Source: Sulfitobacter albidus
GTDB lineage: Bacteria; Pseudomonadota; Alphaproteobacteria; Rhodobacterales; Rhodobacteraceae
Assembly (NCBI RefSeq): GCF_018200035.1
Contig: NZ_CP073581.1
Location: 306,501 to 370,500, forward strand
Reading direction: 5' to 3'
DNA: 64,000 bases
Under the pieces are notes generated by a model that searched no databases, was not told the origin of the DNA, and worked only from the letters and a program-made list of their open reading frames with translations. Made by a program: the position numbers and the translations under genes. Shown here in pieces: positions 1 to 7,953 of this stretch (its first letter is position 1; the number at the start of each line of letters is the position of its first letter).

Positions 1-150
1 CAGATTGCCTACGACCTTTCCATTGCGGAAACCACCGTGAAGGCGCATGTCACCGCGATCATGCGCAAGCTGGGTGTGCAAAGCCGCACGCAGGCGGTCC
101 TGGTCGCCCATGAGAGCAAATTTACGAATCTGTTGCCAAAAGACGAATAG
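1..150 (+). CDS. LuxR-family response regulator, C-terminal end (partial)
   Basis: The first 49 codons are open from the window edge and end in TAG at 148-150. They encode the second half of a LuxR/GerE helix-turn-helix: the stretch [16 protein letters not shown] is the typical recognition helix and the following helix of NarL/FixJ-type response regulators. The receiver domain, if present, lies outside the window. It sits 33 bp upstream of a FIST protein and a hybrid kinase in the same direction, so it probably belongs to the same signalling group. In other proteobacteria LuxR-type regulators near pqq genes control alcohol oxidation; a similar role here is inference. Confidence 0.85.
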   Translation, partial: QIAYDLSIAETTVKAHVTAIMRKLGVQSRTQAVLVAHESKFTNLLPKDE

Positions 151-183
151 CGTCCCAAACTCCCGCTTAGGGAGAAATCATTG

Positions 184-1353
184 ATGACCAAGATTGTGGA
201 TGCAAGGGCGTTGGCCCGGCATACGCTCTGGCGTGCTCAGGCCTCCATTCACGAGGCTGATCCGGTTGCGTTGCTGCAGGCCGAGCGGCCGGCGGAGGAG
301 CTTCGGCTGATCCTGCTGTTCATCAGCCCGCAGGCGGATTTTGCACGGATCGTGGCGCGGGCGCAGACGGTGTTTGCAGGGTCGGACGTGGTTGCCTGTA
401 CGACCGCCGGCGAAATCGGTGCACGCGGCTACGAGGACGGGGAGATCATCGCCATAGGTTTTCCGGCGCGGGATTTTGCAACATCGTCGATCCTGATCGA
501 GGACCTCGACGATGGGCACACGCAAACCGTGATCGACCGGATCGCCCTTGACCGCCGCGCGCTGCAGCGGGCGCACCCGGATATGCCACATGGGTTCGCT
601 TTCCTGACCGTGGACGGGTTGTCGCGGCGGGAGGATACGCTGACCGCAACCATTGCGCCGGCGCTGCGCGACATGCCCCTCTTCGGTGGCTCCGCCGGGG
701 ACGGGCAGTCGTTCGAGCGCACGCAGGTCGCGCTCAACGGACGCATCTGCGACAATGCCGCCGTGCTGAGCCTCATTCAGACCCGGCACCGGACGGAGGT
801 GTTCAGCATCGATCACCTTGAGCCGACGGACAGGCAGATGGTCGTCACGGGCGCGGATCCAGACAACCGCATCGTAAAATCCATCAACGCAGAGCCCGCG
901 GCGCAGGAATACGCCCGCATCGTCGGAAAGGATCCCGGGCAGCTTGATCCGTTTATCTTTGCCGCGCATCCGGTCGTGGTGCGGATCGGCTCCACCCACC
1001 ACGTGCGCGCGATCCAGCGGGTAACATCCGAGGGGGATCTGGTGTTCTTTTCAGCCATCGACGAGGGTATGGTGCTGACCGTGGCGGAACCGCGCGACAT
1101 GGTGCGCCACCTTGATCGCGCGCTGACGCAGTTGGCGGACACCCGCGCCCCGGCGGATATTCTAGGCTGTGACTGTCTGCTGCGGCGCATCGAGGCCGAG
1201 CAGAACCAGACCGCGCGCGCGGTATCGGACGTGCTGTCGCAGCACCGCGTCATCGGCTTTTCAACCTATGGCGAACAGATTGGCGCGCTGCACGTAAACC
1301 AAACCATGACCGGCGTCGCGATCTATGCCGCGGATGGGATGGAACGGGTCTAG
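184..1353 (+). CDS. FIST N/C-domain sensory protein
   Basis: A 389-residue soluble protein with the two-part FIST architecture: FIST_N (about residues 25-220, with the conserved GCTTAGEIG-like segment seen here as ACTTAGEIGARGYEDGEI) and FIST_C (about 225-375, with the GCDCLLRR segment). There is no signal peptide or membrane segment, so it is cytoplasmic. The ATG at 184 is preferred over the TTG at 181 because GGAGA lies 8 bases upstream. It is followed 3 bp later by a PAS hybrid kinase. In Pseudomonas the FIST protein NosP is encoded beside the kinase NahK and senses nitric oxide through heme; the pairing is the same here, but heme binding cannot be read from the sequence. Confidence 0.88.
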   Translation: MTKIVDARALARHTLWRAQASIHEADPVALLQAERPAEELRLILLFISPQADFARIVARAQTVFAGSDVVACTTAGEIGARGYEDGEIIAIGFPARDFATSSILIEDLDDGHTQTVIDRIALDRRALQRAHPDMPHGFAFLTVDGLSRREDTLTATIAPALRDMPLFGGSAGDGQSFERTQVALNGRICDNAAVLSLIQTRHRTEVFSIDHLEPTDRQMVVTGADPDNRIVKSINAEPAAQEYARIVGKDPGQLDPFIFAAHPVVVRIGSTHHVRAIQRVTSEGDLVFFSAIDEGMVLTVAEPRDMVRHLDRALTQLADTRAPADILGCDCLLRRIEAEQNQTARAVSDVLSQHRVIGFSTYGEQIGALHVNQTMTGVAIYAADGMERV

Positions 1354-1356
1354 GCC

Positions 1357-3561
1357 ATGTCGCTCGTCAATCCCGCCGACAGTATCGAGCGTCAGAACGA
1401 AAAGCTGATGCAGATCGCGACCTCCTTGATGCGAAGGGTCGAGCAGAAGAACGATGAGGCCGGCGCCGCATACGCGCAGTTCGAACGTGCCGCCCTTCTC
1501 GAAGTGCAGGTGCGTGAGCGCACGTGCGATCTGGAACGCACGCTTGATCTGTTGCAGGAATCCAACGCGCGTCTCGAGACCGCAAGCCTCGAGACGCGGG
1601 AAGCCCGCGCGACCCTGACCGAGGCGATCGAGACGATCAGCGAAGGCTTTGCGCTTTTTGACCCCGAGGATCGGCTGATCCTGTTCAACAGCCGCTTTTG
1701 CCGGGGGCTGAGTGATGTGGTCGACGGTCTGCGACCCGGGCTGACGTTTGCGCAATACGTCGGGCTGATATCGACCAGCCGCCATCTGTCGCTGCCCGAT
1801 ACGCTGACCCCGCGCAACTGGGCCGACAAACGCACGCGGCGGCATCGGGACGAACGGGTGGTCTTCAACGTCAGCCTGACCCGCGACCGCTGGCTGCAGG
1901 TGAGCGAACACCGCACCGCGCAGGGCGGCACGGTGATCCTGCAAACGGACGTGACCAACATTATCCGGCTAGAGCGGCAGGAACGCGAAAAGATGCGCGA
2001 CGCGCAGGCGCAGATCCTGCAAGCCACGCTGGATCACCTCGATCAGGGGGTCTGTATCTTTGATCGCGACCAGCGGCTTGTGGGCTGGAACAAGCGGATG
2101 GATTACCTGCTGGATCTGCCCCCGCAGCAGGCGGCGATGGGGCACGGATTCTCGGGGCTACTCAAAAGGCTGAACGATCAGCTGCGCTTTTCCGATCCGT
2201 TCGACGCGGACATGCTGGAAACCTGGGTGTCCAATACGCAAAGCCGCCCGCCCATCGCCTTTGAAGTGGTGCGCGAGACCGGGCAGACTTTCAGCGTCTT
2301 TGCACAGGAAATGCCCGACCGGGGTTTTGTGATCAGCTTTACCGATGTCACCGCAGAGCGCGCGGCGGGCAGGGCGCTGGCGGAGATGAACGAGATGCTC
2401 GAACAGCGGGTCGAGGCCCGTACACAGGCGCTCAACGTGGCGCTGGCGGAGGCGGAGCGGGCCAATGCCTCCAAATCCCGCTTTGTCGCGGCGGCCAGCC
2501 ACGATCTGCTGCAACCGCTGTCAGCGGCAAAGCTGTTCATGTCGTCGCTCACCGGGCAGCTCCCCGATGCCGCCACCCGAGACGTGGTGCACAAGGCTGA
2601 AAGCGCGCTGTCCAGCGTCGAACGGATCATCGAGGCGTTGCTGGACATCTCGCGGCTCGACGCGCGGCGCCCGACGTTCGATGTGCAGCCGGTGCGCCTG
2701 TCGGCAATCCTTGATCCGCTCGCGGATGAGCTGACGCCGGTGGCGCAGGCCAAGGGTGTCTCGTTGCGGGTGGTGCCCTGCGGTCTGAGCGTGCGCAGCG
2801 ATCCGGGATATCTGCGACGGATCGTGCAAAACCTCGTCTCCAACGCGATCCGCTATACGGACTCCGGACGCGTCGTCGTGGGCGTGCGGCGCCGCGCGGG
2901 TGTCGCGCGGCTGGAGGTCTGGGATACCGGGCGCGGGGTCGCAAAGGCGGATCAAAAGGCGATTTTCCAGGAATTCAAACGTCTCGACACCTCGCAGCCC
3001 GAAAACAGCCTTGGCCTTGGCCTCGCGATTGTGGAGCGGGCCTGTAAGAGCCTCGGTCACCCGCTTGAGCTCTCCTCTGAACCCGGACGGGGCAGCGTTT
3101 TTTCGGTCGAGCTGCCGGTGCGTAAGGCCGGCATGAGCACCGTCGAAAGTCCTCCCGACGCGCCGCTCAAGGGGCTTGTCGAAAAAGGGCAGATCGTCTT
3201 TCTGGTCGAGAACGACGATAGCCTCGCCCGCGCGATGACGCTGATGATCGAAGGTTGGGGCGCGCAGGTAATCCATGCCGCCAGCGGGGAAGAGGGGCTT
3301 GCCCTGCTTTCCGATATTGACCTGCGGCCGGATGCTCTGATGCTGGATCACCAATTGGGCGACGGGATGACGGGGATCGAGCTTTTGCGCAGGATCCGCC
3401 TGCGCTACGGCCACGTGCCCGCGCGGCTGATTTCGGCGGATCGCAGCGCAGAATTGCGCGCGGCGGCGCGGGATGCGGGCGCGGTGCTGCTGGGTAAGCC
3501 GGTGGATGAGGCCGCGCTTGTGTCGTTCCTCAACGAGGCGGCACGCGTCAGCGCGGACTGA
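1357..3561 (+). CDS. PAS hybrid sensor histidine kinase/response regulator (NahK/ErcS-like)
   Basis: A 734-residue cytoplasmic kinase with no transmembrane segment. Order: N-terminal coiled coil (about 5-90), PAS (about 90-200, with ISEGFALFDPEDRL), second PAS (about 220-330, with LDQGVCIFDRDQRLVGWN), HisKA with the phospho-acceptor in AAASHDLLQPL (about 383), HATPase_c with N-box NLVSNAIRYT, DTGRG and LGLGLAIV, and a C-terminal receiver (about 615-734) with ENDDS, phospho-Asp in LMLDHQ and Lys in LGKPVDE. All catalytic motifs look intact. It begins 3 bp after the FIST gene, which probably supplies its sensory input. It ends in a 14-bp convergent overlap with pqqE. Relatives of this family regulate PQQ-dependent alcohol oxidation and biofilm formation. 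Confidence 0.9.
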   Translation: MSLVNPADSIERQNEKLMQIATSLMRRVEQKNDEAGAAYAQFERAALLEVQVRERTCDLERTLDLLQESNARLETASLETREARATLTEAIETISEGFALFDPEDRLILFNSRFCRGLSDVVDGLRPGLTFAQYVGLISTSRHLSLPDTLTPRNWADKRTRRHRDERVVFNVSLTRDRWLQVSEHRTAQGGTVILQTDVTNIIRLERQEREKMRDAQAQILQATLDHLDQGVCIFDRDQRLVGWNKRMDYLLDLPPQQAAMGHGFSGLLKRLNDQLRFSDPFDADMLETWVSNTQSRPPIAFEVVRETGQTFSVFAQEMPDRGFVISFTDVTAERAAGRALAEMNEMLEQRVEARTQALNVALAEAERANASKSRFVAAASHDLLQPLSAAKLFMSSLTGQLPDAATRDVVHKAESALSSVERIIEALLDISRLDARRPTFDVQPVRLSAILDPLADELTPVAQAKGVSLRVVPCGLSVRSDPGYLRRIVQNLVSNAIRYTDSGRVVVGVRRRAGVARLEVWDTGRGVAKADQKAIFQEFKRLDTSQPENSLGLGLAIVERACKSLGHPLELSSEPGRGSVFSVELPVRKAGMSTVESPPDAPLKGLVEKGQIVFLVENDDSLARAMTLMIEGWGAQVIHAASGEEGLALLSDIDLRPDALMLDHQLGDGMTGIELLRRIRLRYGHVPARLISADRSAELRAAARDAGAVLLGKPVDEAALVSFLNEAARVSAD

Positions 3562-4669
3562 CGCGGTAGGTCAGCGGTGCAGTGTCATCGGCGGAGAAAT
3601 CCTGTGCCATTTCCTGCATCCGCCCGTGCAGCGGGGATTTCACGCAGACCGGGTCGGTCGCCGCCGCATCGCCCGCAATCGCCATCGCCTGACAGCGGCA
3701 GCCGCCAAAATCCAGCTTACGCCGGTCGCAGCTGCGGCAGGGCTCCTGCATCCAGTCGTCGCCCCGGTAGGCGTTAAAGGCGGCGCCGTGGGTCCAGATG
3801 TCGGCCAGCGGGCGGTCGCGCACGTTGTCGAATTCCAGATGCGGGATCGTTTGTGCCGCGTGACACGGCAGCACCAGCCCGTCGGGCGTGACGTTCAGAC
3901 CCGTCGTGCCCCAGCCACCCATGCAGCGTTTAGGATAGTCCTGGTGGTAGTCGGCGGGCACGTAGTCGATGACCATGGTGCCTTTCAGTCGCTTGCGTGC
4001 CTCGGCCACGATGCGACTGGCTTCATCGGCCTGTGCGCGGGTCGGCATGAGTGCGGCGCGGTTCTGCATCGCCCAGCCGTGGAATTGCACGATGGCGACC
4101 TCCATCCGCCGCGCCTTCATGCTGACGGCCATTTCGATCGCTTCGGGCAGTTGGTGAAGGTTCTGACGGTGTACAACGGCGTTGAGCGTCAGCGGAAAGC
4201 CTGCGGCGACGATCCACTCCGCCGCCTGCATCTTGCGTTTGAACCCGCCGTCGTACCCGCCGATCCGGTCGGCCATGGCCGCATCCGTACCCTGCAATGA
4301 CAGCTGCACGTGATCGAGGCCTGCGTCGTCCAGCTCTGCCAGTCGCCGCTCGGTCAGGCCGATGGCCGAGGTGATGAGGTTTGTGTAGAGGCCTGCCGCG
4401 CGTGCCGCTTCGACAAGTGCCGTCAGATCGCGGCGCGATGCGGGCTCCCCGCCGGACAGATGCAATTGCAGCACGCCCAGATCCGCGGCCTCGCGGAACA
4501 CCCGTGCCCAGGTGTCGGTATCCAGCTCGCGGTCGCGCGCGGCCATCTCGACCGGGTTCGAGCAATAGGGGCAGCTGAGCGGGCAGCGGTACGTCAGCTC
4601 CGCCAGCATGGCGATGGGGGCGGGGGGCGCGTGTGGGGTGGGAGATGGGTGTGGCGCGGGGATGTTCAT
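3548..4669 (-). CDS. pqqE: PQQ biosynthesis radical SAM enzyme PqqE
   Basis: A 373-residue radical SAM protein that forms the first Glu-Tyr carbon-carbon crosslink in the PqqA precursor. The SAM-cluster motif is CPLSCPYC near residue 29. The C-terminal SPASM region carries auxiliary cluster cysteines (CRSCDRRKLDFGGCRCQ and a later DPVC). The N-terminus has an unusual Pro-rich extension (PAPHPSPTPHAPPAP) before the barrel. The start codon overlaps the pqqD stop (ATGA). It is the last gene of the pqqABCDE operon. Confidence 0.96.
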   Translation of the reverse strand: MNIPAPHPSPTPHAPPAPIAMLAELTYRCPLSCPYCSNPVEMAARDRELDTDTWARVFREAADLGVLQLHLSGGEPASRRDLTALVEAARAAGLYTNLITSAIGLTERRLAELDDAGLDHVQLSLQGTDAAMADRIGGYDGGFKRKMQAAEWIVAAGFPLTLNAVVHRQNLHQLPEAIEMAVSMKARRMEVAIVQFHGWAMQNRAALMPTRAQADEASRIVAEARKRLKGTMVIDYVPADYHQDYPKRCMGGWGTTGLNVTPDGLVLPCHAAQTIPHLEFDNVRDRPLADIWTHGAAFNAYRGDDWMQEPCRSCDRRKLDFGGCRCQAMAIAGDAAATDPVCVKSPLHGRMQEMAQDFSADDTAPLTYRVSPR

Positions 4670-4947
4670 GCCGCGACCTCAAGGATGCGGCGGTCCATCA
4701 GACCGGTGATGTATTCGGTCACGTCGCCGCGGATCTGATCTTCGGGCGCGTCATAGGAAGCGGCGAGGTGGGTGACGACGGCGTCAAGATCGCGCGCGCC
4801 GTCCAGCGCCGTCAGGATCGCGTGGGAAATCGGATCAAGGGCGATGGTCCGTTCGGGCGCCAGCAGCACCCAGCGCGCGCGCACTCGGTCGTGGTGCAGA
4901 CGCACGCCGCGCGGGATTACGGGGATGTCAGTGCCGTGCAACTTCAT
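4666..4947 (-). CDS. pqqD: PQQ biosynthesis peptide chaperone PqqD
   Basis: A 93-residue winged-helix RiPP-recognition protein that binds PqqA and presents it to PqqE. Family features are the N-terminal beta-rich half (IPVIPRGVRLHHD), the ALDPISHAILTALDG segment, and a C-terminal helix ending DRRILEVAA. The start was set at the ATG that overlaps the pqqC stop (ATGA); a longer in-frame extension upstream is antisense-like and not coding. Its own stop overlaps the pqqE start, so pqqC, D and E are translationally coupled. Confidence 0.94.
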   Translation of the reverse strand: MKLHGTDIPVIPRGVRLHHDRVRARWVLLAPERTIALDPISHAILTALDGARDLDAVVTHLAASYDAPEDQIRGDVTEYITGLMDRRILEVAA

Positions 4948-5690
4948 GCGGCGACCGCGATCAGATGCGTATCGGGCTGCCAGCCACCGGGCGGGATGCG
5001 CCCCGGCGCCACATAGGCGGCAGAGATCGCGTCGAGCTGCGCCCAGAGCACGTTTGTCTTGAAGATCAGCGCCTCGGCGGCAGCATCCTGTTTTTCCGCC
5101 GTATCTGCGTGATCCAGCACCCATTTGAGGCCAAAGGCCACGTCCTTGGGCGCCTCGCTCAGCCGATTGCGGAAATAGCTGAGCGCGCTGTCGTCGGCAA
5201 AGGCGTAGTTGGCCAGCAGCCCTTCAATCCGGGCTGCGTGGATCTTGGGCGCGAACAACTCGGTGAGTGAGGCGGCGACGGCCTCCAGCAGCGTCTTGTC
5301 GCGCACAAAGCGCACGTAGGCCTCTACCGCAAATGTGGTCGCAGGCAGGATCCCGCGTTTGGACGCGACGTAGTCGCGATCAAGCCCCACGGCATCGGCC
5401 AGCCGCAACCAGCGCTCGATCCCGCCTTCGTTGGTGTCGGTGCCATCGTGATCCTCGATCCGTGAGCGCCACGCGCGGCGCAGGGCCGGATCCTCGACCC
5501 GTGACATGAACGCCGCGTCCTTCATCGGGATCGCCGATTGGTAGGCGTAGCGGTTGATGACCCAGGCACGCACCTGCGTGGGCGTGCACCCGCCCGAGTG
5601 CAGCAAATCGTGGAACGGGTGCTTGTCGTGATAGCGCTCCGCACCGATACGGCGCAGACGGGCCTCGAATTCTTCGCGCGATTGGGTCAC
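4944..5690 (-). CDS. pqqC: Pyrroloquinoline-quinone synthase PqqC
   Basis: A 248-residue heme-oxygenase-fold oxidase that carries out the final cyclisation and oxidation of the PQQ precursor without a cofactor. Diagnostic segments are the His-rich YHDKHPFHDLL near the N-terminus, QVRAWVINRYAYQ, KDAAFMSR and the RIEDHDG active-site stretch. The GTG start at 5690 overlaps the pqqB stop (GTGA) and gives the normal family length. An upstream ATG at 5726 would add 12 residues overlapping pqqB and is less likely. Confidence 0.95.
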   Translation of the reverse strand: MTQSREEFEARLRRIGAERYHDKHPFHDLLHSGGCTPTQVRAWVINRYAYQSAIPMKDAAFMSRVEDPALRRAWRSRIEDHDGTDTNEGGIERWLRLADAVGLDRDYVASKRGILPATTFAVEAYVRFVRDKTLLEAVAASLTELFAPKIHAARIEGLLANYAFADDSALSYFRNRLSEAPKDVAFGLKWVLDHADTAEKQDAAAEALIFKTNVLWAQLDAISAAYVAPGRIPPGGWQPDTHLIAVAA

Positions 5691-6583
5691 AGGGTCAGCT
5701 CCATTCCGTCGGCGGCGATCAGCCATCCCGCCGCCTCGGCCTCTGCCCGCTCCGGCGCTGAGGGGCGCAGCACGGGGTTGGTGTTGTTCATGTGAACGAA
5801 TACTTTTTGACGCACGTCCATATCGGCAAAGCCCGCGATGGACCCGTCGGGCCCTGACATCGAGATGTGGCCCATGCGCTTGCCGGTCTTCTGGCTCAGC
5901 CCCGCGGTGACCATTTCGTCATCGCGCCAAAGCGTGCCGTCGAACAGCACCATCGCCGCTCCCGTCAGCCGGTCGCGCAGACCGGGCGTCAGCCGCGCGC
6001 AACCGGGGATGTAGTAGGCGCGGTTGATCCCATCGTCGAGGGCAACGCCAACGGTTTGCTCGCCCATCATTTCGGTCTCTACTTCAGCGCCTTCGAGGTA
6101 CAGCGGGACTTTGCCCGGCACGGCAAACAACGTCGCCATGAGGCCCGGGACCAGGTCGAACGGCGTGTCCATGGCAATGGCCCGGCGCGGCACGACGTCG
6201 GTATTGAGCGCGTTGAAGATGGGATTGTCGGCCACCACCGACAGGATTTCGGACGTCGCAAACAGCGTAAACGGTTGCTGTTCGCGCAGCGTCAGCAGGC
6301 CCGCAACGTGGTCGATATCCCCGTTGGTAAGCATAACAGCGCGCAGCGGCAGATCGCGCAGCCCGGTCGGGTGCAGACACGGCGTGCGCGCCATCTGTTC
6401 GCGAATATCGGGGGAGGTGTTCAGGATCGCCCAATCCGACCCATTGGCAGAAACGGCAATCGAAGATTGTGTCTGCGCCGGGATCTCACCCGCGCGGGCC
6501 AAGTTGCAATTCTCGCAACCGCAGTTCCACTGGGGAAGGCCGCCGCCGGCGGCCGCCCCCAAAATCTGCACGCGGAGAGTCAA
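5687..6583 (-). CDS. pqqB: PQQ biosynthesis protein PqqB
   Basis: A 298-residue metallo-beta-lactamase-fold protein of the PQQ pathway, proposed in the literature to hydroxylate the crosslinked intermediate. It starts MTLRVQILGAAAGGGLPQWNC, typical of PqqB, followed by the CGCENC cysteine pair. The metal-site region reads LTNGDIDHVAGL, the PqqB variant of HxHxDH. No signal peptide. The start lies 24 bp after the pqqA stop and its own stop overlaps pqqC. Confidence 0.95.
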   Translation of the reverse strand: MTLRVQILGAAAGGGLPQWNCGCENCNLARAGEIPAQTQSSIAVSANGSDWAILNTSPDIREQMARTPCLHPTGLRDLPLRAVMLTNGDIDHVAGLLTLREQQPFTLFATSEILSVVADNPIFNALNTDVVPRRAIAMDTPFDLVPGLMATLFAVPGKVPLYLEGAEVETEMMGEQTVGVALDDGINRAYYIPGCARLTPGLRDRLTGAAMVLFDGTLWRDDEMVTAGLSQKTGKRMGHISMSGPDGSIAGFADMDVRQKVFVHMNNTNPVLRPSAPERAEAEAAGWLIAADGMELTL

Positions 6584-6607
6584 TGAACAGGCTCCGCGCG
6601 AAGGGAA

Positions 6608-6709
6608 TCAGAACAGAACGCCGCCGGCGTCTTCTTCGCCCTCGGGGCCGTACATGTTGATTTCCATGCCGCATTCGATTTCGCGGATGATTGGTTTGGT
6701 CCAGGCCAT
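6608..6709 (-). CDS. pqqA: PQQ precursor peptide PqqA (33 aa)
   Basis: A 33-codon gene encoding the ribosomal precursor of pyrroloquinoline quinone. The product starts MAWTKPIIREIECG and carries the conserved Glu-x3-Tyr core as EINMY, the two residues that become PQQ; it ends EEDAGGVLF. A strong Shine-Dalgarno (GGAGGAT on the minus strand, about 6716-6722) lies 6 bases before the ATG. It is first in the pqqABCDE operon, 24 bp before pqqB. Confidence 0.95.
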   Translation of the reverse strand: MAWTKPIIREIECGMEINMYGPEGEEDAGGVLF

Positions 6710-6807
6710 TGGTTGATCCTCCATTTACGCAATGATGCTGACCCGAGTATCGGTCCGCTGTCAACGCACGTCTATGATACCATGGTCGGGGGCGGGAAAC
6801 CGCGCGT
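6710..6807 (-). promoter_or_regulatory. Probable pqq operon promoter region
   Basis: The 98 bp between the rpiB stop and the pqqA start contains, on the minus strand, a perfect TTGACA box (6759-6764). Seventeen bases downstream there is only a poor -10 (TCAGCA), so a housekeeping promoter is possible but weak, or an activator is needed. Nothing else was recognised here. Confidence 0.3.
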
Positions 6808-7251
6808 CTATGCAGGCTCGATCATATCGACGCGGGTCGCGTGGCGGCCGCCTTCGAAGGCGGTATCGAGAAACGCATCGACGATCTCGATGGCGAGGCT
6901 CTCGCCCACCACGCGCGCGCCGATGGACAGCATCTGGGCGTCGTTATGCGCGCGGATCATCCGGGCCGAAAACGGATCGGCGCAGACGCCGCAGCGGATA
7001 CCGGGCACCTTGTTGGCCGCCATCATGATGCCTTGACCGGTGCCGCACAGAACGATCCCCAAATCCGCCTCGCCCTGCGCGATCCGACGTGCGGCCGCGG
7101 CGCCGTGCAGCGGGTAATGGGTGCTTTCGGCCGTTTCGGGGCCAATGTCGGTGACTTGCCAGCCACGCGCTTTGGCGTGGGCGGCGATGGCACGGCGCAA
7201 TTCGATGGCAGCATGGTCACTGGAAAGAACGAGGCGGTTGGCGGCGGTCAT
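6808..7251 (-). CDS. rpiB: Ribose 5-phosphate isomerase B (RpiB/LacAB family)
   Basis: A 147-residue sugar-phosphate isomerase that interconverts ribose 5-phosphate and ribulose 5-phosphate, or a related sugar phosphate. Motifs are SSDHAA at residues 10-15, the catalytic Cys of GIVLCGTGQG (C69), and the NKVPGIRCGVC segment. Start taken at the ATG at 7251 with AAGGA upstream; a longer reading back to 7329 lacks family similarity. It is upstream of pqqA in the same direction with no shared pathway evident. RpiB-family members also isomerise other sugars, so the substrate is not certain. Confidence 0.88.
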   Translation of the reverse strand: MTAANRLVLSSDHAAIELRRAIAAHAKARGWQVTDIGPETAESTHYPLHGAAAARRIAQGEADLGIVLCGTGQGIMMAANKVPGIRCGVCADPFSARMIRAHNDAQMLSIGARVVGESLAIEIVDAFLDTAFEGGRHATRVDMIEPA

Positions 7252-7362
7252 AGTGGATCCTTTGGGTGGATGGCAGTCTGGACCCTCATCTGGACCGAAG
7301 CGCGCGCAATGAAAAGGGGCAAGGCTCACGCTGGGGGGGCTGAACCCGATACCGCAGGGTCG

Positions 7363-7815
7363 TCAAAAGGGGGCCGTCTGGATCAGCCAGACGATCATGA
7401 AGCCAAGTGCGATCCACGGACCAAAGGCGATCTGCGTCCCGCCGCGCCGTGTCAGCAGCGCAAATACAAGTGCTGTGCCCGCGGCGATCAGCATCACCAT
7501 GGGGAGTGCCGCCCAGCCCAGCCATGTCCCCGCCGCGGCAAACAACTTTGCGTCGCCCAGGCCCAGCCCCTCGCGCCCCGTGCGGTTGAAATGCAGATGC
7601 CCGACCAGCGCCAGCAGGGCGTAGGCCGCAACACCCCCGATCGCCCCCGCGACCACCCGGTCCCACCCCTCCAGCGCCGCGCCACACAACCCCAGCGCGA
7701 TCAGCGGCAGCGTGAGCCGGTCGGGAAGCCGGTGCGTGCGCAGGTCGATCCACGCGAGCCACCCCAGCCCCCCGGCAAGCAGCCCCGTCAAAACACCCCA
7801 AAGAATTGCCTGCAT
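7363..7815 (-). CDS. Short A24-family prepilin peptidase (GspO-like)
   Basis: A 150-residue polytopic inner-membrane aspartic protease, about six hydrophobic segments, that cleaves prepilin leader peptides. The two catalytic Asp motifs are visible: WIDLRTHRLPD near residue 24 and GLGLGDAKL near residue 90 (the GxGD signature). It lacks the N-terminal cytoplasmic domain with the zinc-binding cysteines and methyltransferase activity found in classical GspO/PilD, so it is a protease-only form. It lies beside the T2SS locus, which encodes four or five pseudopilins with matching G|FTLIE-type sites. Confidence 0.85.
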   Translation of the reverse strand: MQAILWGVLTGLLAGGLGWLAWIDLRTHRLPDRLTLPLIALGLCGAALEGWDRVVAGAIGGVAAYALLALVGHLHFNRTGREGLGLGDAKLFAAAGTWLGWAALPMVMLIAAGTALVFALLTRRGGTQIAFGPWIALGFMIVWLIQTAPF

Positions 7816-7953
7816 TTTCCGAACCGAATTATTTTTGCGCGCGCTTGAAACTCTTGCGCAACCCCTACGTGAGTACGGGTGCTTGAACAACAAACACAAG
7901 CCGACAGGGCATAATCCGGGGAGGCCGGCATGCCATTCAACAAGGAGAGACGG
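7816..7953. promoter_or_regulatory. Divergent intergenic region, peptidase / DUF4331
   Basis: The 138 bp between the divergent prepilin peptidase and DUF4331 genes must hold both promoters. On the plus strand a CATAAT hexamer (about 7911-7916) could be a -10, but no good -35 lies 17 bases before it. A clear Shine-Dalgarno AAGGAGAG (7942-7949) serves the ATG at 7954. No terminator or operator was recognised. Confidence 0.35.

Noticed and set aside
178..1002. 274-residue minus-strand frame over the FIST gene
   Set aside because: The plus strand has clear FIST similarity and a ribosome binding site; this is its shadow.
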